The position numbers were made by a program, and so were the translations under genes. Shown piece after piece: positions 1 through 8,025 of a stretch of 64,000 nt of DNA. Numbering within the stretch: position 1 is the stretch's first letter; the number at the start of each line of letters is the position of its first letter. This DNA comes from Opitutia bacterium Tous-C4FEB (GTDB lineage Bacteria; Verrucomicrobiota; Verrucomicrobiia; Opitutales; Opitutaceae): contig NEVA01000006.1 in assembly GCA_002304445.1 (NCBI GenBank), positions 1 through 64,000 of the forward strand, in the 5' to 3' direction. Under the pieces are notes generated by a model that searched no databases, was not told where the DNA came from, and saw only the letters and a list, made by a program, of their open reading frames with translations.

Positions 1-1
1 A

Positions 2-922
2 CTACGAATTGAATACCCCGGCGCGTTGCATCACGTGATCAACCGCGGCAATTATCGCCGGGGTTTGTTTGAGAGCGTGGGAGCGGCGGAAGCGTTTTTG
101 GTCACGCTGTTTGAAGCGGCGGACAAGTTCGGCTGGCGGGTACACGCCTATGTGCTGATGCCGAACCATTTTCACCTGGCGGTGGAAACACCCGAGCCGA
201 ACTTGGGCGAAGGGATGCATTGGTTGCAAAGTTCAATGGCCACCCGGTTCAATCGCTTGCGCGGGGAAAGCGGGCATCTGTTCCAGGGCCGTTATCAGGC
301 GCTGCTGATCGAGAACGTCGCCGCGTTGACCCGCGTGGTGAACTACATCCACCTCAATCCGGTGAGGGCGAAAATCGTGCCTGCTGAGCAGGTCGCCGGC
401 TTTCGTTGGAGCAGTCTCGCGGCGCTGCTGAAAGGTCCGCGGTCCAAGTCGCTCAAGCCTCAAGATTGGCTGCGTGCCCTCGGGGATTGGCCGGATGATG
501 CACTAGGCCACCGGGCCTACACCGACTACTTGAAGGCCCTCGCGCAAGACGAGGCGGCTTGGCAACGCGAGGGTTTGGTGGGCTTGGCGCAAGGCTGGGC
601 AATCGGCACGCTCGCGTGGAGACGGGCCCTCGCCAAAGAGCACGCCGCCCGCGCCCTCACCGCTGGTTTGCCGCGGGCGGAACGCATCGAGCTGCGACAG
701 GCAAGCTGGCACGCCAGCTTGTCCGCCAATTTGGCCAAGCGCGGAAAGACAGTCTCCGACCTAACGACCAAACCGAAGAAACAGAGCTGGAAAATCGAAA
801 TGGCGGACGAGATTCGCCAACAAACCGGGGCCTCGATCGCGTGGTTGGCCGAACACCTGCAACTTGGCGCTTCAAACTCTCTGCGCGGCTATCTCCACCA
901 AGCAAAACGGGCCAAAAATTAA
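2..922 (+). CDS. REP-associated tyrosine transposase (RAYT, Y1/IS200-like), 5' truncated by window edge
   Basis: The reading frame is open to the left edge and begins RIEYPGALHHVINRGN, the usual start region of RAYT proteins. A few N-terminal residues therefore lie outside the window, and the in-frame TTG at 26 is not the real start. The HUH motif is visible as NHFHLAVE, followed by NYIHLNPVRAKIV, which is typical of the Y1 transposase fold and likely carries the catalytic tyrosine. The C-terminal part is a helical extension (AEHLQLGASNSLRGYL). RAYTs are single-copy domesticated transposases that act on REP hairpins with a GTAG foot. Several such hairpins occur in this window, which supports the assignment. 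It stands alone without flanking inverted repeats. The family assignment is firm; mobility is not shown. Confidence 0.9.
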   Translation, partial: LRIEYPGALHHVINRGNYRRGLFESVGAAEAFLVTLFEAADKFGWRVHAYVLMPNHFHLAVETPEPNLGEGMHWLQSSMATRFNRLRGESGHLFQGRYQALLIENVAALTRVVNYIHLNPVRAKIVPAEQVAGFRWSSLAALLKGPRSKSLKPQDWLRALGDWPDDALGHRAYTDYLKALAQDEAAWQREGLVGLAQGWAIGTLAWRRALAKEHAARALTAGLPRAERIELRQASWHASLSANLAKRGKTVSDLTTKPKKQSWKIEMADEIRQQTGASIAWLAEHLQLGASNSLRGYLHQAKRAKN

Positions 923-962
923 ACAAATACGGCCGGACCCCCCGCGATCAGGCCTCCTTTTT

Positions 963-2498
963 ATGCTCCGCCAAACCCGCCCCGGCGCCTTCCTCGCCGC
1001 CTTCTTCCTCCTCGGTTTTTCTCTCACCGCCGCGGCCTCCAAGCCCAACCTCGTCGTCTTTTTGGTCGATGATCTGGGCGTGATGGACACGTCCGTCCCG
1101 TTTATCACCGATGCTTCCGGCCGGGCCCAACGGCAGCCGCTCAACCATTTTTACCGCACCCCCGCGATGGAGCGCCTGGCTGCCCGCGGCGTCCGATTCA
1201 ACAACTTCTGCGCGATGAGCGTGTGCTCGCCCACGCGCATCGCGATCTTGACCGGCCAAAACGCCGCCCGTCACCACGCCACGAACTGGATCAATCCCGA
1301 TACGGACAACGCCGGCACCCAAGGTCCCTCCGCGTGGAACTGGCGCGGGCTCAAGCCCGGCGATGTCACTCTGCCCGGTCTCCTCCGCGACGCCGGCTAC
1401 CGCACGTTTCACGTCGGCAAGGGCCATTTCGGTCCCCGCGCCGCCGACGGAGCCGACCCGGTCAAACTCGGCTTCGACGTCAACATCGCCGGCGCTTCCA
1501 TCGGTGCCCCCGGCAGCTATTTCGCCCGCCAGGACTTCGGTAAAAAATCGACCAAGCGCGCCAGCCATGCCGTTCCTCACCTCGAAAAATATCACGGCCA
1601 AGATCTCTTCCTCACCGAAGCGCTCACCCTGGAGGCCAAAGACCTCGTCTCCGCTGCCGCCAAGCAAGGGCAACCGTTCTTCCTCCACCTCGCCCACTAC
1701 GCCGTCCATTCGCCCTTCGAGTCCGATCCGCGCTTCGCCGCTCACTACCAAGATTCGGGCAAACCCGCCAACGCCCAAGCCTTCGCCACGCTGGTCGAGG
1801 GCATGGACAAATCCCTCGGCGACCTCCTCAACCACCTCGAGGCGCTCGGCATCGCGGAGGACACCCTCGTCGTCTTTTTGGGCGACAATGGCTCCGATGC
1901 GCCCCTCGGCCATGAGCATGCCGTCGCCTGCGCCGCACCACTCCGCGGCAAAAAAGGCTCCCATTACGAGGGTGGGATGCGCATCCCCTTCATCGCCGCG
2001 TGGGCAAAACCCGATCCCGCCAACCCGCATCAGCGCCGCCTCCCCATCGCCGCCGGCGCCCTCCAAACCCAAACCGCCGCCGTCATGGATCTTTTCCCCA
2101 CGCTCCTCGCCGTGGCCGAGGCCCGCGCCCCCGCCGCCCACCCGGTTGACGGCTTCCGCCTCGACCGCCTGCTCTCGGGCCAAACCGACTCCACCCGGCC
2201 GGAGTCGTTCCTCATGCACTACCCTCACGGCCCCCACCGCACCTCCTACTGGACCAGTTATCGCGAAGGCCCGTGGAAGGTCATTTATCACTACTTCCCC
2301 ACCGCGGTCTCCGGCGGCTCGCACTACCAACTTTTCCATCTGGGTAACGACCCCTTCGAGCAGGCTGATCTCGCCGCCACCGAGCCCGCCGCGCTCCGGC
2401 GCATGATGACCGCCCTTTCCGACCAACTCGAACACCACCAAGCCCTTTACCCGGTCTCCGCCGACACCCGCGCCCCGCAGCGGCCAAAAATCCCCTAG
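963..2498 (+). CDS. secreted sulfatase (arylsulfatase A type)
   Basis: The protein has 511 residues. The ATG at 963 was chosen because it gives a clean Sec signal peptide (MLRQTRPGAFLAAFFLLGFS, cleaved near AAA-SK). An upstream in-frame start would add a polar extension read through the intergenic gap. The first metal-site motif is NLVVFLVDDLG. The formylglycine signature C-x-P-x-R appears as SVCSPTRIAILTGQ, so a Cys-type sulfatase needing an FGE is expected. Further metal and active-site segments are HVGKGHFG and FLGDNGSDAPLG. The likely role is periplasmic removal of sulfate esters from polysaccharides or other sulfated organics; the substrate cannot be read from sequence. No FGE or glycoside hydrolase partner is nearby. 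No clear Shine-Dalgarno is seen. Confidence 0.93.
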   Translation: MLRQTRPGAFLAAFFLLGFSLTAAASKPNLVVFLVDDLGVMDTSVPFITDASGRAQRQPLNHFYRTPAMERLAARGVRFNNFCAMSVCSPTRIAILTGQNAARHHATNWINPDTDNAGTQGPSAWNWRGLKPGDVTLPGLLRDAGYRTFHVGKGHFGPRAADGADPVKLGFDVNIAGASIGAPGSYFARQDFGKKSTKRASHAVPHLEKYHGQDLFLTEALTLEAKDLVSAAAKQGQPFFLHLAHYAVHSPFESDPRFAAHYQDSGKPANAQAFATLVEGMDKSLGDLLNHLEALGIAEDTLVVFLGDNGSDAPLGHEHAVACAAPLRGKKGSHYEGGMRIPFIAAWAKPDPANPHQRRLPIAAGALQTQTAAVMDLFPTLLAVAEARAPAAHPVDGFRLDRLLSGQTDSTRPESFLMHYPHGPHRTSYWTSYREGPWKVIYHYFPTAVSGGSHYQLFHLGNDPFEQADLAATEPAALRRMMTALSDQLEHHQALYPVSADTRAPQRPKIP

Positions 2499-2639
2499 CG
2501 CAGATCAGGCCGGAAAGGCCCAGCGGTTTTCACCATTAGACCTTAAACCCGCCGCAGCCCAACCGTCCAAATTTATCCACCACGGCTGCACCCGAAATTA
2601 TCCCGGATAAAGACGGGGAACCGGTTTCACCTCATAGGT
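2499..2639. other. intergenic stretch after the sulfatase
   Basis: This is the 141-base gap between the sulfatase stop and the MITE-like repeat. No convincing ORF, tRNA or strong terminator was found. A short GGCC-containing stem followed by four T residues near 2507-2533 is too weak to call as a terminator. Confidence 0.4.
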
Positions 2640-2772
2640 GATACCAACGTCCCTTAATCAACCGACTGTCATTGCGAGAAGCGCAGCGACGAAGCAATCC
2701 AGCTGGATTGCCACGGCGCGCTTCGCGCACCTCGCCATGACAAACGTCTAGAAATCAAGGGACGTTGGTATC
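2640..2772. repeat. MITE-like element with 16-bp terminal inverted repeats
   Basis: The ends are perfect 16-base inverted repeats: gataccaacgtccctt at 2640-2655 and its reverse complement at 2757-2772. Inside, 2668-2741 forms a long imperfect hairpin (gtcattgcgag against ctcgccatgac) centred on the perfect palindrome caatccagctggattg. A related core starts near 39518. The element encodes no protein. It looks like a non-autonomous mobile repeat, and it may also act as a terminator between the sulfatase and the convergent aldo/keto reductase gene, whose stop lies 10 bases away. Confidence 0.8.
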
Positions 2773-2781
2773 CCTGTTCCA

Positions 2782-3732
2782 TCACGCCACCGCGGCGGCG
2801 ATTCGGCTGCGCAAGTTCTCGTCGGGCAACCGACCGATCCCAGCGCGCATGTTGTCGCGGAGATGGGTGACTTTGGAAGTCGCCGGGATCGCGACGGTGA
2901 TCGCCGGATGGGACACGACGAACTTCAACAGCAGTTGCGCCCAACTCGCGCAATCGATCTCGGCGGCCCACGCGGGCAACGGCTTTCCCGCTTGGCGCCG
3001 GATCAGGTCGCCCCCGCCCAGCGGACGATTGGCAATCACCGCCACGCCCTTATCCCGGGCGAGATCGAACAACCGCTTCTCGGCGTCACGCTCGGACACC
3101 GAGTAAGCGACCTGCACGAAATCGACGACTTCGCTTTGGATCAGTTTCGCGACCGCCTCCGCCCCGCTGGCCGTGTAGTGGGTCACTCCGAGATACCGGA
3201 TGCGGCCATCTTTTTTCCAGCCGCGCAAGGTGTCGAGATGCGTGCCGACATCGAGCAGGTTGTGCACCTGCATCAGATCGATTTTCCCCGCCCGCAATTT
3301 GCGGATGGAGTCGTGCATCTGCGCGATACCCGCAGCGCGGCCGGAGATCCAAACCTTGGTCGCAACAAACAATTTTTCCCGCAGGGCGTTTTTCGCCATC
3401 AGGTCACCGGCGACTTCTTCGGACTGACCATACATCGGCGACGAATCCAGGACGCGGCCGCCCAACGCCGCAAATTCACGCAACACCGCTTCGATGGGCG
3501 CGCGTTCGTCGGCGCCCGAACCCACGTCAAACGTCTGCCACGTGCCCAAGCCGATCACCGGAATCTGCTCCCCCGTCGACGGAATCGCCCGCGTGAGCAG
3601 CGGCGTCGCCCGCGGCGCTTCGGCCGCCACCGCCGCCATCAGGTTTCGTCCGCCCGCCAAGAGCGTGGCCGAGCCGAGCAACCACAACGCCGCTCGACGA
3701 TTCATCCGGGGCTTCGACGTAGAAGGTGACAT
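2782..3732 (-). CDS. aldo/keto reductase, exported (Tat-like leader)
   Basis: About 316 residues from the ATG at 3732; an alternative ATG at 3705 gives MNRRAALWLLGSATLLAGG, a twin-arginine-like leader. The AKR tetrad can be placed: Asp in GRVLDSSPMYG, Tyr in the same segment, Lys in FVATKVW and His in LMQVHNL. The NADPH-binding end resembles AVIANRPLGGGDL and SKVTHLRDNM. It probably reduces an aldehyde or ketone, perhaps of a sugar, in the periplasm; many Tat-secreted oxidoreductases of this group are uncharacterised. The gene lies downstream of the PhoX-like gene on the same strand with a REP between them. The start choice is uncertain; the family is clear. Confidence 0.88.
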   Translation of the reverse strand: MSPSTSKPRMNRRAALWLLGSATLLAGGRNLMAAVAAEAPRATPLLTRAIPSTGEQIPVIGLGTWQTFDVGSGADERAPIEAVLREFAALGGRVLDSSPMYGQSEEVAGDLMAKNALREKLFVATKVWISGRAAGIAQMHDSIRKLRAGKIDLMQVHNLLDVGTHLDTLRGWKKDGRIRYLGVTHYTASGAEAVAKLIQSEVVDFVQVAYSVSERDAEKRLFDLARDKGVAVIANRPLGGGDLIRRQAGKPLPAWAAEIDCASWAQLLLKFVVSHPAITVAIPATSKVTHLRDNMRAGIGRLPDENLRSRIAAAVA

Positions 3733-3811
3733 CACGCCAACCGTTATCCCGCGCCGGAAAACTTTCAATCCGGCAAAACCGCCGGAAGACAATCGCCCTA
3801 GCCGGCGCGAC

Positions 3812-3835
3812 GTAGGAGCGCGCTCGCGCGCGATC
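3812..3835 (+). repeat. REP hairpin with GTAG foot (single copy)
   Basis: GTAGGAGCG then cgctcgcgcgcg then ATC forms a GC-rich stem with the GTAG tetranucleotide at its 5' foot. The same design occurs at 9798, 32354 and 55762. It lies between the PhoX-like and aldo/keto reductase genes. Confidence 0.75.
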
Positions 3836-3879
3836 AGCAAACCAGCGGCCCGCGCCACCCGACGCGCCCGGACCTGCGC

Positions 3880-5277
3880 TCAGCCCCTCCGCTCGCCCCA
3901 CGGACCCGTGATGGCCAGCGTGTAGCCAGGATTCTGCACGTTCACGAACAGCGTCGTCCCATCGGGCGAGAAACACGCGCCGCACAGCTCGCGGCCCCGT
4001 TTCGTGTTTGCGCCGATCACATAATACTCGCCGCGCGGCGTGATGCCCACGATGCGGCAGATCGCGTCGGCATCTTCGCAGATAATCAGATCGCCCCACG
4101 GCGCCACCGTCACATTGTCGCAATTGCGGAGCAGCTCGGTGTCGTTCGGTTCGGCGAAGAGCTCGATGAACCCCGGGGTCGCCGCCTCGCGCGCGGTGCC
4201 CTCATGCACGCTCGGGAAATACCGGAAGATCTGCCCCGACGCATTCCGCCCGCCGTTGGTCATCGCGAAATAGACCGAGTCGTTGCCCCACCACGCGCCC
4301 TCACCGCGTGCAAACACCGCCGCGCCCGCCGCCGCGCCGCGCAGGCGCAGGTCGCCCTTCGGGTTGTCGATTTCCTCCAGGTCGATCCACTCTACCGCGA
4401 GCCGTTGACCGATCGGAAACGCGCTCTTTTTCCAATTGCGGGTGTCGGCCGATTTCCGATCACGCACCGCCATGGCCTGAAGTTTTCCGCCCGCCGCGAG
4501 TTTGCCCGGCTCCTTCGGAATGAAGCGGTAAAGCAGGCCGTCACCCACGTCCTCCGTCTGATAAACGATCCCCGAGGCCGGATCGACCGCGACGGCCTCG
4601 TGCCGAAAACGTCCCATCGCCTTCAACGGCAAGGGATCTGCCAGCGCCGGTTGCGCCGTCGGCCGCACTTCGAAGTTGTACCCGTGCGCCTGCTCCGAGT
4701 GCGCCTCGGGCGTATCGCCGACTTCCTCGCACGTCACCCAGGTACCCCAGGGCGTGGGACCTCCCGCGCAATTGACCGTCGTGCCGGCCAAGCTGAGGAA
4801 CTGCCGCTCGAGCCGTTGCGTACGGGTGTCGAAGACCAACGTCGTGGTCCCGCCCAGATGCGGCGCGATGCCCTTGCCGTAGTCGTAAATTTTCGCCCGG
4901 TCGATCCGCCCGAGCCGGCTCAGGTCCTTGCCAAACGCGCCCAACTCGGACTCGGCGCTTTTGATCTCGTGGTTGCAGACGAGCAGCGTCCGCCCGTTCT
5001 CTCCCGCAAACGCCGCCATGCCGTCGTGTTTACCGGGCACCAGCAAGCCATCCGCCATCTCGTCGCCCGTCGCGCCAAACCGGGTATAACGAAAACCCTT
5101 GGGCAGTTGGAAGAGCCCCGCCGGGTCGTCGACCAGTGCACCGAAGCCCGCCCGTGCGCCCGCTGCTGCTCCGCCGCCCGTCGCCGCCGCGGCCGGGCGG
5201 TTCACCAATTCGCGCAGGCCGATAAACCCCGCGGTGTAGAGCCCGGCTGATTTCAGAAAGTCGCGTCGAGTCGTCAT
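3880..5277 (-). CDS. PhoX-like protein (DUF839), Tat-exported
   Basis: The protein has 465 residues. The N-terminus MTTRRDFLKSAGLYTAGFIG is a near-consensus Tat signal (T-R-R-x-F-L-K). The rest matches the PhoX/DUF839 beta-propeller family: LPKGFRYTRFGATGDEM, an HDGMAAF segment, LLVCNHEI, GTWVTCEEVGDT and the late ICEDADAICRI. Characterised PhoX enzymes are Ca/Fe-dependent alkaline phosphatases of the periplasm. Many DUF839 members have no tested activity, so phosphatase function is inferred from the family. The gene is divergent from the ABC permease pair at 5422. No Pho box was recognised upstream. Confidence 0.88.
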   Translation of the reverse strand: MTTRRDFLKSAGLYTAGFIGLRELVNRPAAAATGGGAAAGARAGFGALVDDPAGLFQLPKGFRYTRFGATGDEMADGLLVPGKHDGMAAFAGENGRTLLVCNHEIKSAESELGAFGKDLSRLGRIDRAKIYDYGKGIAPHLGGTTTLVFDTRTQRLERQFLSLAGTTVNCAGGPTPWGTWVTCEEVGDTPEAHSEQAHGYNFEVRPTAQPALADPLPLKAMGRFRHEAVAVDPASGIVYQTEDVGDGLLYRFIPKEPGKLAAGGKLQAMAVRDRKSADTRNWKKSAFPIGQRLAVEWIDLEEIDNPKGDLRLRGAAAGAAVFARGEGAWWGNDSVYFAMTNGGRNASGQIFRYFPSVHEGTAREAATPGFIELFAEPNDTELLRNCDNVTVAPWGDLIICEDADAICRIVGITPRGEYYVIGANTKRGRELCGACFSPDGTTLFVNVQNPGYTLAITGPWGERRG

Positions 5278-5421
5278 ATCCCGAGCACACCGACCCCGCG
5301 CCCGTTGTCAAAAACGGCCGGCGACCGTGACCTGTTTGTGACGCCCGGCACACGCTTGCCATCGTTTCCCTCTCCGCTCTCTCTTGGCGCTTCCGCCCTC
5401 AGCCCTGTCTTTCGTCGCACT

Positions 5422-6339
5422 ATGCTTCGCTTCACTTTCCGCCGCCTGCTCCAGATCATTCCGGTGCTCTGGATCATCATCACGGCGACGTTTTTCATGA
5501 TCCGGTTTGTGCCCGGTGGACCGTTCACGGCCGAAAAAGCCGTCACCCCGGAAATCCTCCGCAACCTCGAGGCCCACTACGGTCTCGATAAACCGCTTTA
5601 CCGGCAATACTTCGACTACATGGGCAGCCTTTTGCGCGGCGACCTCGGTCCGTCGTTCAAATACCCCAATCGCACCGTCAACGAAATCATCGGCGACAAG
5701 CTCCCGACGTCCTTGGAGCTCGGATTCATTTCCCTCGCCGTGGCCTTGGTGCTCGGCATCACGCTCGGCACCCTCGCCGCCGTAAAACGCAACACGTGGC
5801 TCGACTACGTGTGCTCGTCCTCGGCGATGATCGGCATCTGCGTGCCCACGTTCGTCCTCGGCCCGCTCTTCGTGCTCACCTTCGCGATCCATTTCCAATG
5901 GCTCAACGCCTCCGGTTGGTATGGCCCCTCCGACCGCATCTTGCCCTGCCTCACCCTCGGCTGCGTTTACGCCGCCAACATCGCCCGGCTCACCCGCGGC
6001 GGCATGTTGGAGGTCCTCAATCAAGACTACATCCGCACCGCCCGCGCGAAAGGCGCCGGCGAACTTCGGGTCGTCTTCAAGCACGCGATGCGCGGCGGCT
6101 TGCTCCCCGTCATCTCCTTCCTCGGGCCGGGCATCGCCGGCATTCTCACGGGCTCGTTCGTGATCGAGACCATTTTCCAAATACCCGGCCTCGGCCGCGA
6201 ATTCGTCAACAGCGCCTTCAACCGCGATTACACCTTGGTCCTCGGCACCGTCATCCTCTACGCGACGCTCATCGTCGTCCTGAATCTCGTGGTCGATATC
6301 GTCCAGATCTGGCTCAACCCGAAACTTAAATTCGAATGA
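5422..6339 (+). CDS. ABC transporter permease, oligopeptide/dipeptide type (DppB/OppB family)
   Basis: The protein has 305 residues starting MLRFTFRRLLQIIPVLWII, the usual first membrane segment of DppB-type permeases. The coupling EAA-type loop is seen as ARAKGAGELRVVFKHAMRGG and the end is DIVQIWLNPKLKFE. About six membrane segments are expected. It forms a heterodimer with the 6425 permease. No ATPase or binding-protein gene lies in the window, so the importer must be completed from elsewhere. The ATG at 5422 is chosen because the upstream extension is not hydrophobic and runs through the promoter region. Peptide import is the default inference; nickel or sugar-oligomer uptake is possible. 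Confidence 0.93.
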   Translation: MLRFTFRRLLQIIPVLWIIITATFFMIRFVPGGPFTAEKAVTPEILRNLEAHYGLDKPLYRQYFDYMGSLLRGDLGPSFKYPNRTVNEIIGDKLPTSLELGFISLAVALVLGITLGTLAAVKRNTWLDYVCSSSAMIGICVPTFVLGPLFVLTFAIHFQWLNASGWYGPSDRILPCLTLGCVYAANIARLTRGGMLEVLNQDYIRTARAKGAGELRVVFKHAMRGGLLPVISFLGPGIAGILTGSFVIETIFQIPGLGREFVNSAFNRDYTLVLGTVILYATLIVVLNLVVDIVQIWLNPKLKFE

Positions 6340-6379
6340 GCCACCCTGCTCGCCTTTTCTCCCCCGAACTCCCGTCCTC

Positions 6380-6421
6380 ATTCCGACATTCGCGCCAATT
6401 CGCGTGATTCGCGGGCTCACT
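6380..6421 (+). repeat. TTCGCG-periodic intergenic repeat
   Basis: Three to four units of the form attcgcgccaattcgcgtg recur about every 10-11 bases in the gap between the two permease genes. Related copies lie at 13491, 13569, 13622, 43494, 46938, 53450 and 53504. In this copy the repeat ends only a few bases before the downstream ATG. Confidence 0.7.
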
Positions 6422-6424
6422 CCG

Positions 6425-7336
6425 ATGGTTTCACTCTCCCCTTCTCCCGACCGCATCCCGTCCCCCGCCGTCACACCCGAGCAGATCGAAACCGGTCATT
6501 CCCTCTGGCACGACGCGTGGTCACGCCTGCGCAAAAACAAACTCGCCGTCTTCGGCGGCGTCACGCTCGTCGTGCTCGGCCTGCTCTGCGGCATCGGCCC
6601 GTTCTTCACCCAGTCTTACCAGACGCAAAACCTCGACCTCGGTGCCACACCGCCGAGCGCTGCGCATTGGCTCGGCACCGACACGCTCGGCCGCGACCTC
6701 TTTTCGCGCATTCTCTTCGGCGGCCGCATCTCGATCTTGGTCGGGCTCGTCGCCACGTTTGTCGCCCTCGCGATCGGCGTCACCTACGGCGCCGTCTCCG
6801 GTTTCTTCGGCGGCAAGCTCGACGCGTTCATGATGCGCATCGTCGATATCATGTATGCCCTGCCGTTCACGATCTTCGTGATTCTGCTCATGGTGTTTTT
6901 CGGGCGAAATATCTTTTTGCTCTTCTTCGCCATCGGCGCGGTCGAATGGCTCACGATGGCGCGCATCGTCCGCGGCCAAATCATGACGATCAAGAAAATG
7001 GAATACATCGAGGCCGCCCGTGCCCTCGGCCTCGGCAAGCGCCGGATCATCTTCCGCCACATGATCCCCAACATCCTCGGCCCGATCATCGTTTACACGA
7101 CGCTCACGATTCCCGCCGTCATGCTGCTTGAGGCGTTCCTCAGCTTCCTCGGCCTCGGCGTGCAACCGCCCATGAGTTCCTGGGGTGTGCTCATCAAGGA
7201 CGGCGCGGAAAAGATGGAGGAATTCTGGTGGCTCCTCGTGTTCCCCGGCGGCGTGTTTTCGCTCACACTGTTTTCCCTGAACTTCCTCGGCGACGGCCTC
7301 CGCGATGCCCTCGACGTGCGCTCGTCGAAGGATTGA
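6425..7336 (+). CDS. ABC transporter permease, oligopeptide/dipeptide type (DppC/OppC family)
   Basis: The protein has 303 residues from the ATG at 6425; a GTG at 6404 lies inside a repeat and is less likely. The N-terminal OppC segment is SLWHDAWSRLRKNKLAVFGG, then the signature HWLGTDTLGRDLFSRILFGG, the EAA loop EAARALGLGKRRIIFRHMIPN, and FLGLGVQPPMSSWGVLIKDG. It pairs with the permease at 5422, with 85 bases between them holding a repeat. Together they form the membrane pore of a peptide-type importer. No ATPase follows; the next genes are a toxin-antitoxin pair. Confidence 0.94.
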   Translation: MVSLSPSPDRIPSPAVTPEQIETGHSLWHDAWSRLRKNKLAVFGGVTLVVLGLLCGIGPFFTQSYQTQNLDLGATPPSAAHWLGTDTLGRDLFSRILFGGRISILVGLVATFVALAIGVTYGAVSGFFGGKLDAFMMRIVDIMYALPFTIFVILLMVFFGRNIFLLFFAIGAVEWLTMARIVRGQIMTIKKMEYIEAARALGLGKRRIIFRHMIPNILGPIIVYTTLTIPAVMLLEAFLSFLGLGVQPPMSSWGVLIKDGAEKMEEFWWLLVFPGGVFSLTLFSLNFLGDGLRDALDVRSSKD

Positions 7337-7436
7337 GCGTCGCCGGCGGATTGACACTGCCGGGGCGCGAGAATTTGGTCTCCCCATGCCCGCCCCGACA
7401 CTTGCTTCGACCAAAGCCACCCGAAGCCTCTCCACC

Positions 7437-7622
7437 ATGGGAGCTGTTCGGATTCGCTCAGCCAAGACGGCGACCGCGGTGACCAAGCGCACGAAAAAGA
7501 CGATCATGCGCGGCTCGTTTTACGAGTTGGCCCACAAGTATATCGGAGCGGTCGAGGGCCCCGGCGATCTTTCTGCCCGCAGCAAGACGATGGAAGGCTA
7601 TGGGCTCTCGCGTCGTTCTTGA
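7437..7622 (+). CDS. antitoxin of a PIN-domain toxin-antitoxin pair
   Basis: A small basic protein, 61 residues from the ATG at 7437 (other in-frame ATGs at 7386 and 7506). The C-terminal half, SFYELAHKYIGAVEGPGDLS then ARSKTMEGYG, is the recognisable part: short antitoxins that end in a 'GPxDLS...K.M.GYG' peptide wrap PIN toxins. It overlaps the toxin gene by 23 bases, the usual arrangement. The antitoxin would neutralise the RNase, and the pair usually autoregulates its promoter, but no classic DNA-binding domain is visible here. The start is uncertain. Confidence 0.75.
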   Translation: MGAVRIRSAKTATAVTKRTKKTIMRGSFYELAHKYIGAVEGPGDLSARSKTMEGYGLSRRS

Positions 7623-8025
7623 TACCGGTCCGCTCGTGGCGCTGATCGATCGGCGTGATCCGCTCCACGCTTGGGCGGCGAATGAGGTCAAGCTGCTTAA
7701 GCCGCCATTTCTCACCTGCGAAGCCGTGATCGCCGAAAGTCTTTTCCTCCTGCAGAACGTGCACGGTGGCTCCAACCATGTCACCGGGCTGATGCGCGAC
7801 GGCTATGTTCGGCTCGATTTTCACCTTGATGCTCATCTCGTCCCGGTCGCCGAGTTGATCGAAAAATACTCCGACGTCCCCATGTCCCTCGCCGACGCCT
7901 GCCTCGTGCGCATGAGCGAACTGCACGACCGCGCCCGGGTCTTTACCCTCGACTCCGATTTCAAACGCTACCGCCGCCACGGCCGCCAAGCCATCCCGCT
8001 CATCATTCCCGGACCGACCCGATGA
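7600..8025 (+). CDS. PIN-domain toxin (VapC-like ribonuclease)
   Basis: The protein has 141 residues and begins MGSRVVLDTGPLVALIDRRD. The acidic quartet of PIN nucleases is in place: Asp in VLDTGPLVA, Glu in EAVIAESLFLL, Asp in SLADACLVRM, and Asp in FTLDSDFKRY. It is expected to be a Mg-dependent RNase held inactive by the overlapping upstream antitoxin. Its stop codon overlaps the start of the next gene, an ABC exporter, in ATGA. That is unusual for a TA module and suggests read-through transcription and translational coupling. Confidence 0.88.
   Translation: MGSRVVLDTGPLVALIDRRDPLHAWAANEVKLLKPPFLTCEAVIAESLFLLQNVHGGSNHVTGLMRDGYVRLDFHLDAHLVPVAELIEKYSDVPMSLADACLVRMSELHDRARVFTLDSDFKRYRRHGRQAIPLIIPGPTR

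Noticed and set aside
948-2441. A 497-codon open frame antisense to the sulfatase gene
   Set aside because: It mirrors a well-supported sulfatase gene. Its composition (Gly/Glu/Val-rich, no motif) is that of the antisense frame of a high-GC gene.
2499-2560. A terminator directly after the sulfatase gene
   Set aside because: The stem around ggccggaaaggcc is short and followed by only four T residues after a spacer.
5308-6474. A 388-codon minus-strand frame over the ABC permease gene
   Set aside because: It is antisense to a clear permease and is rich in Glu/Asp/Ala without any domain, as expected of shadow frames.
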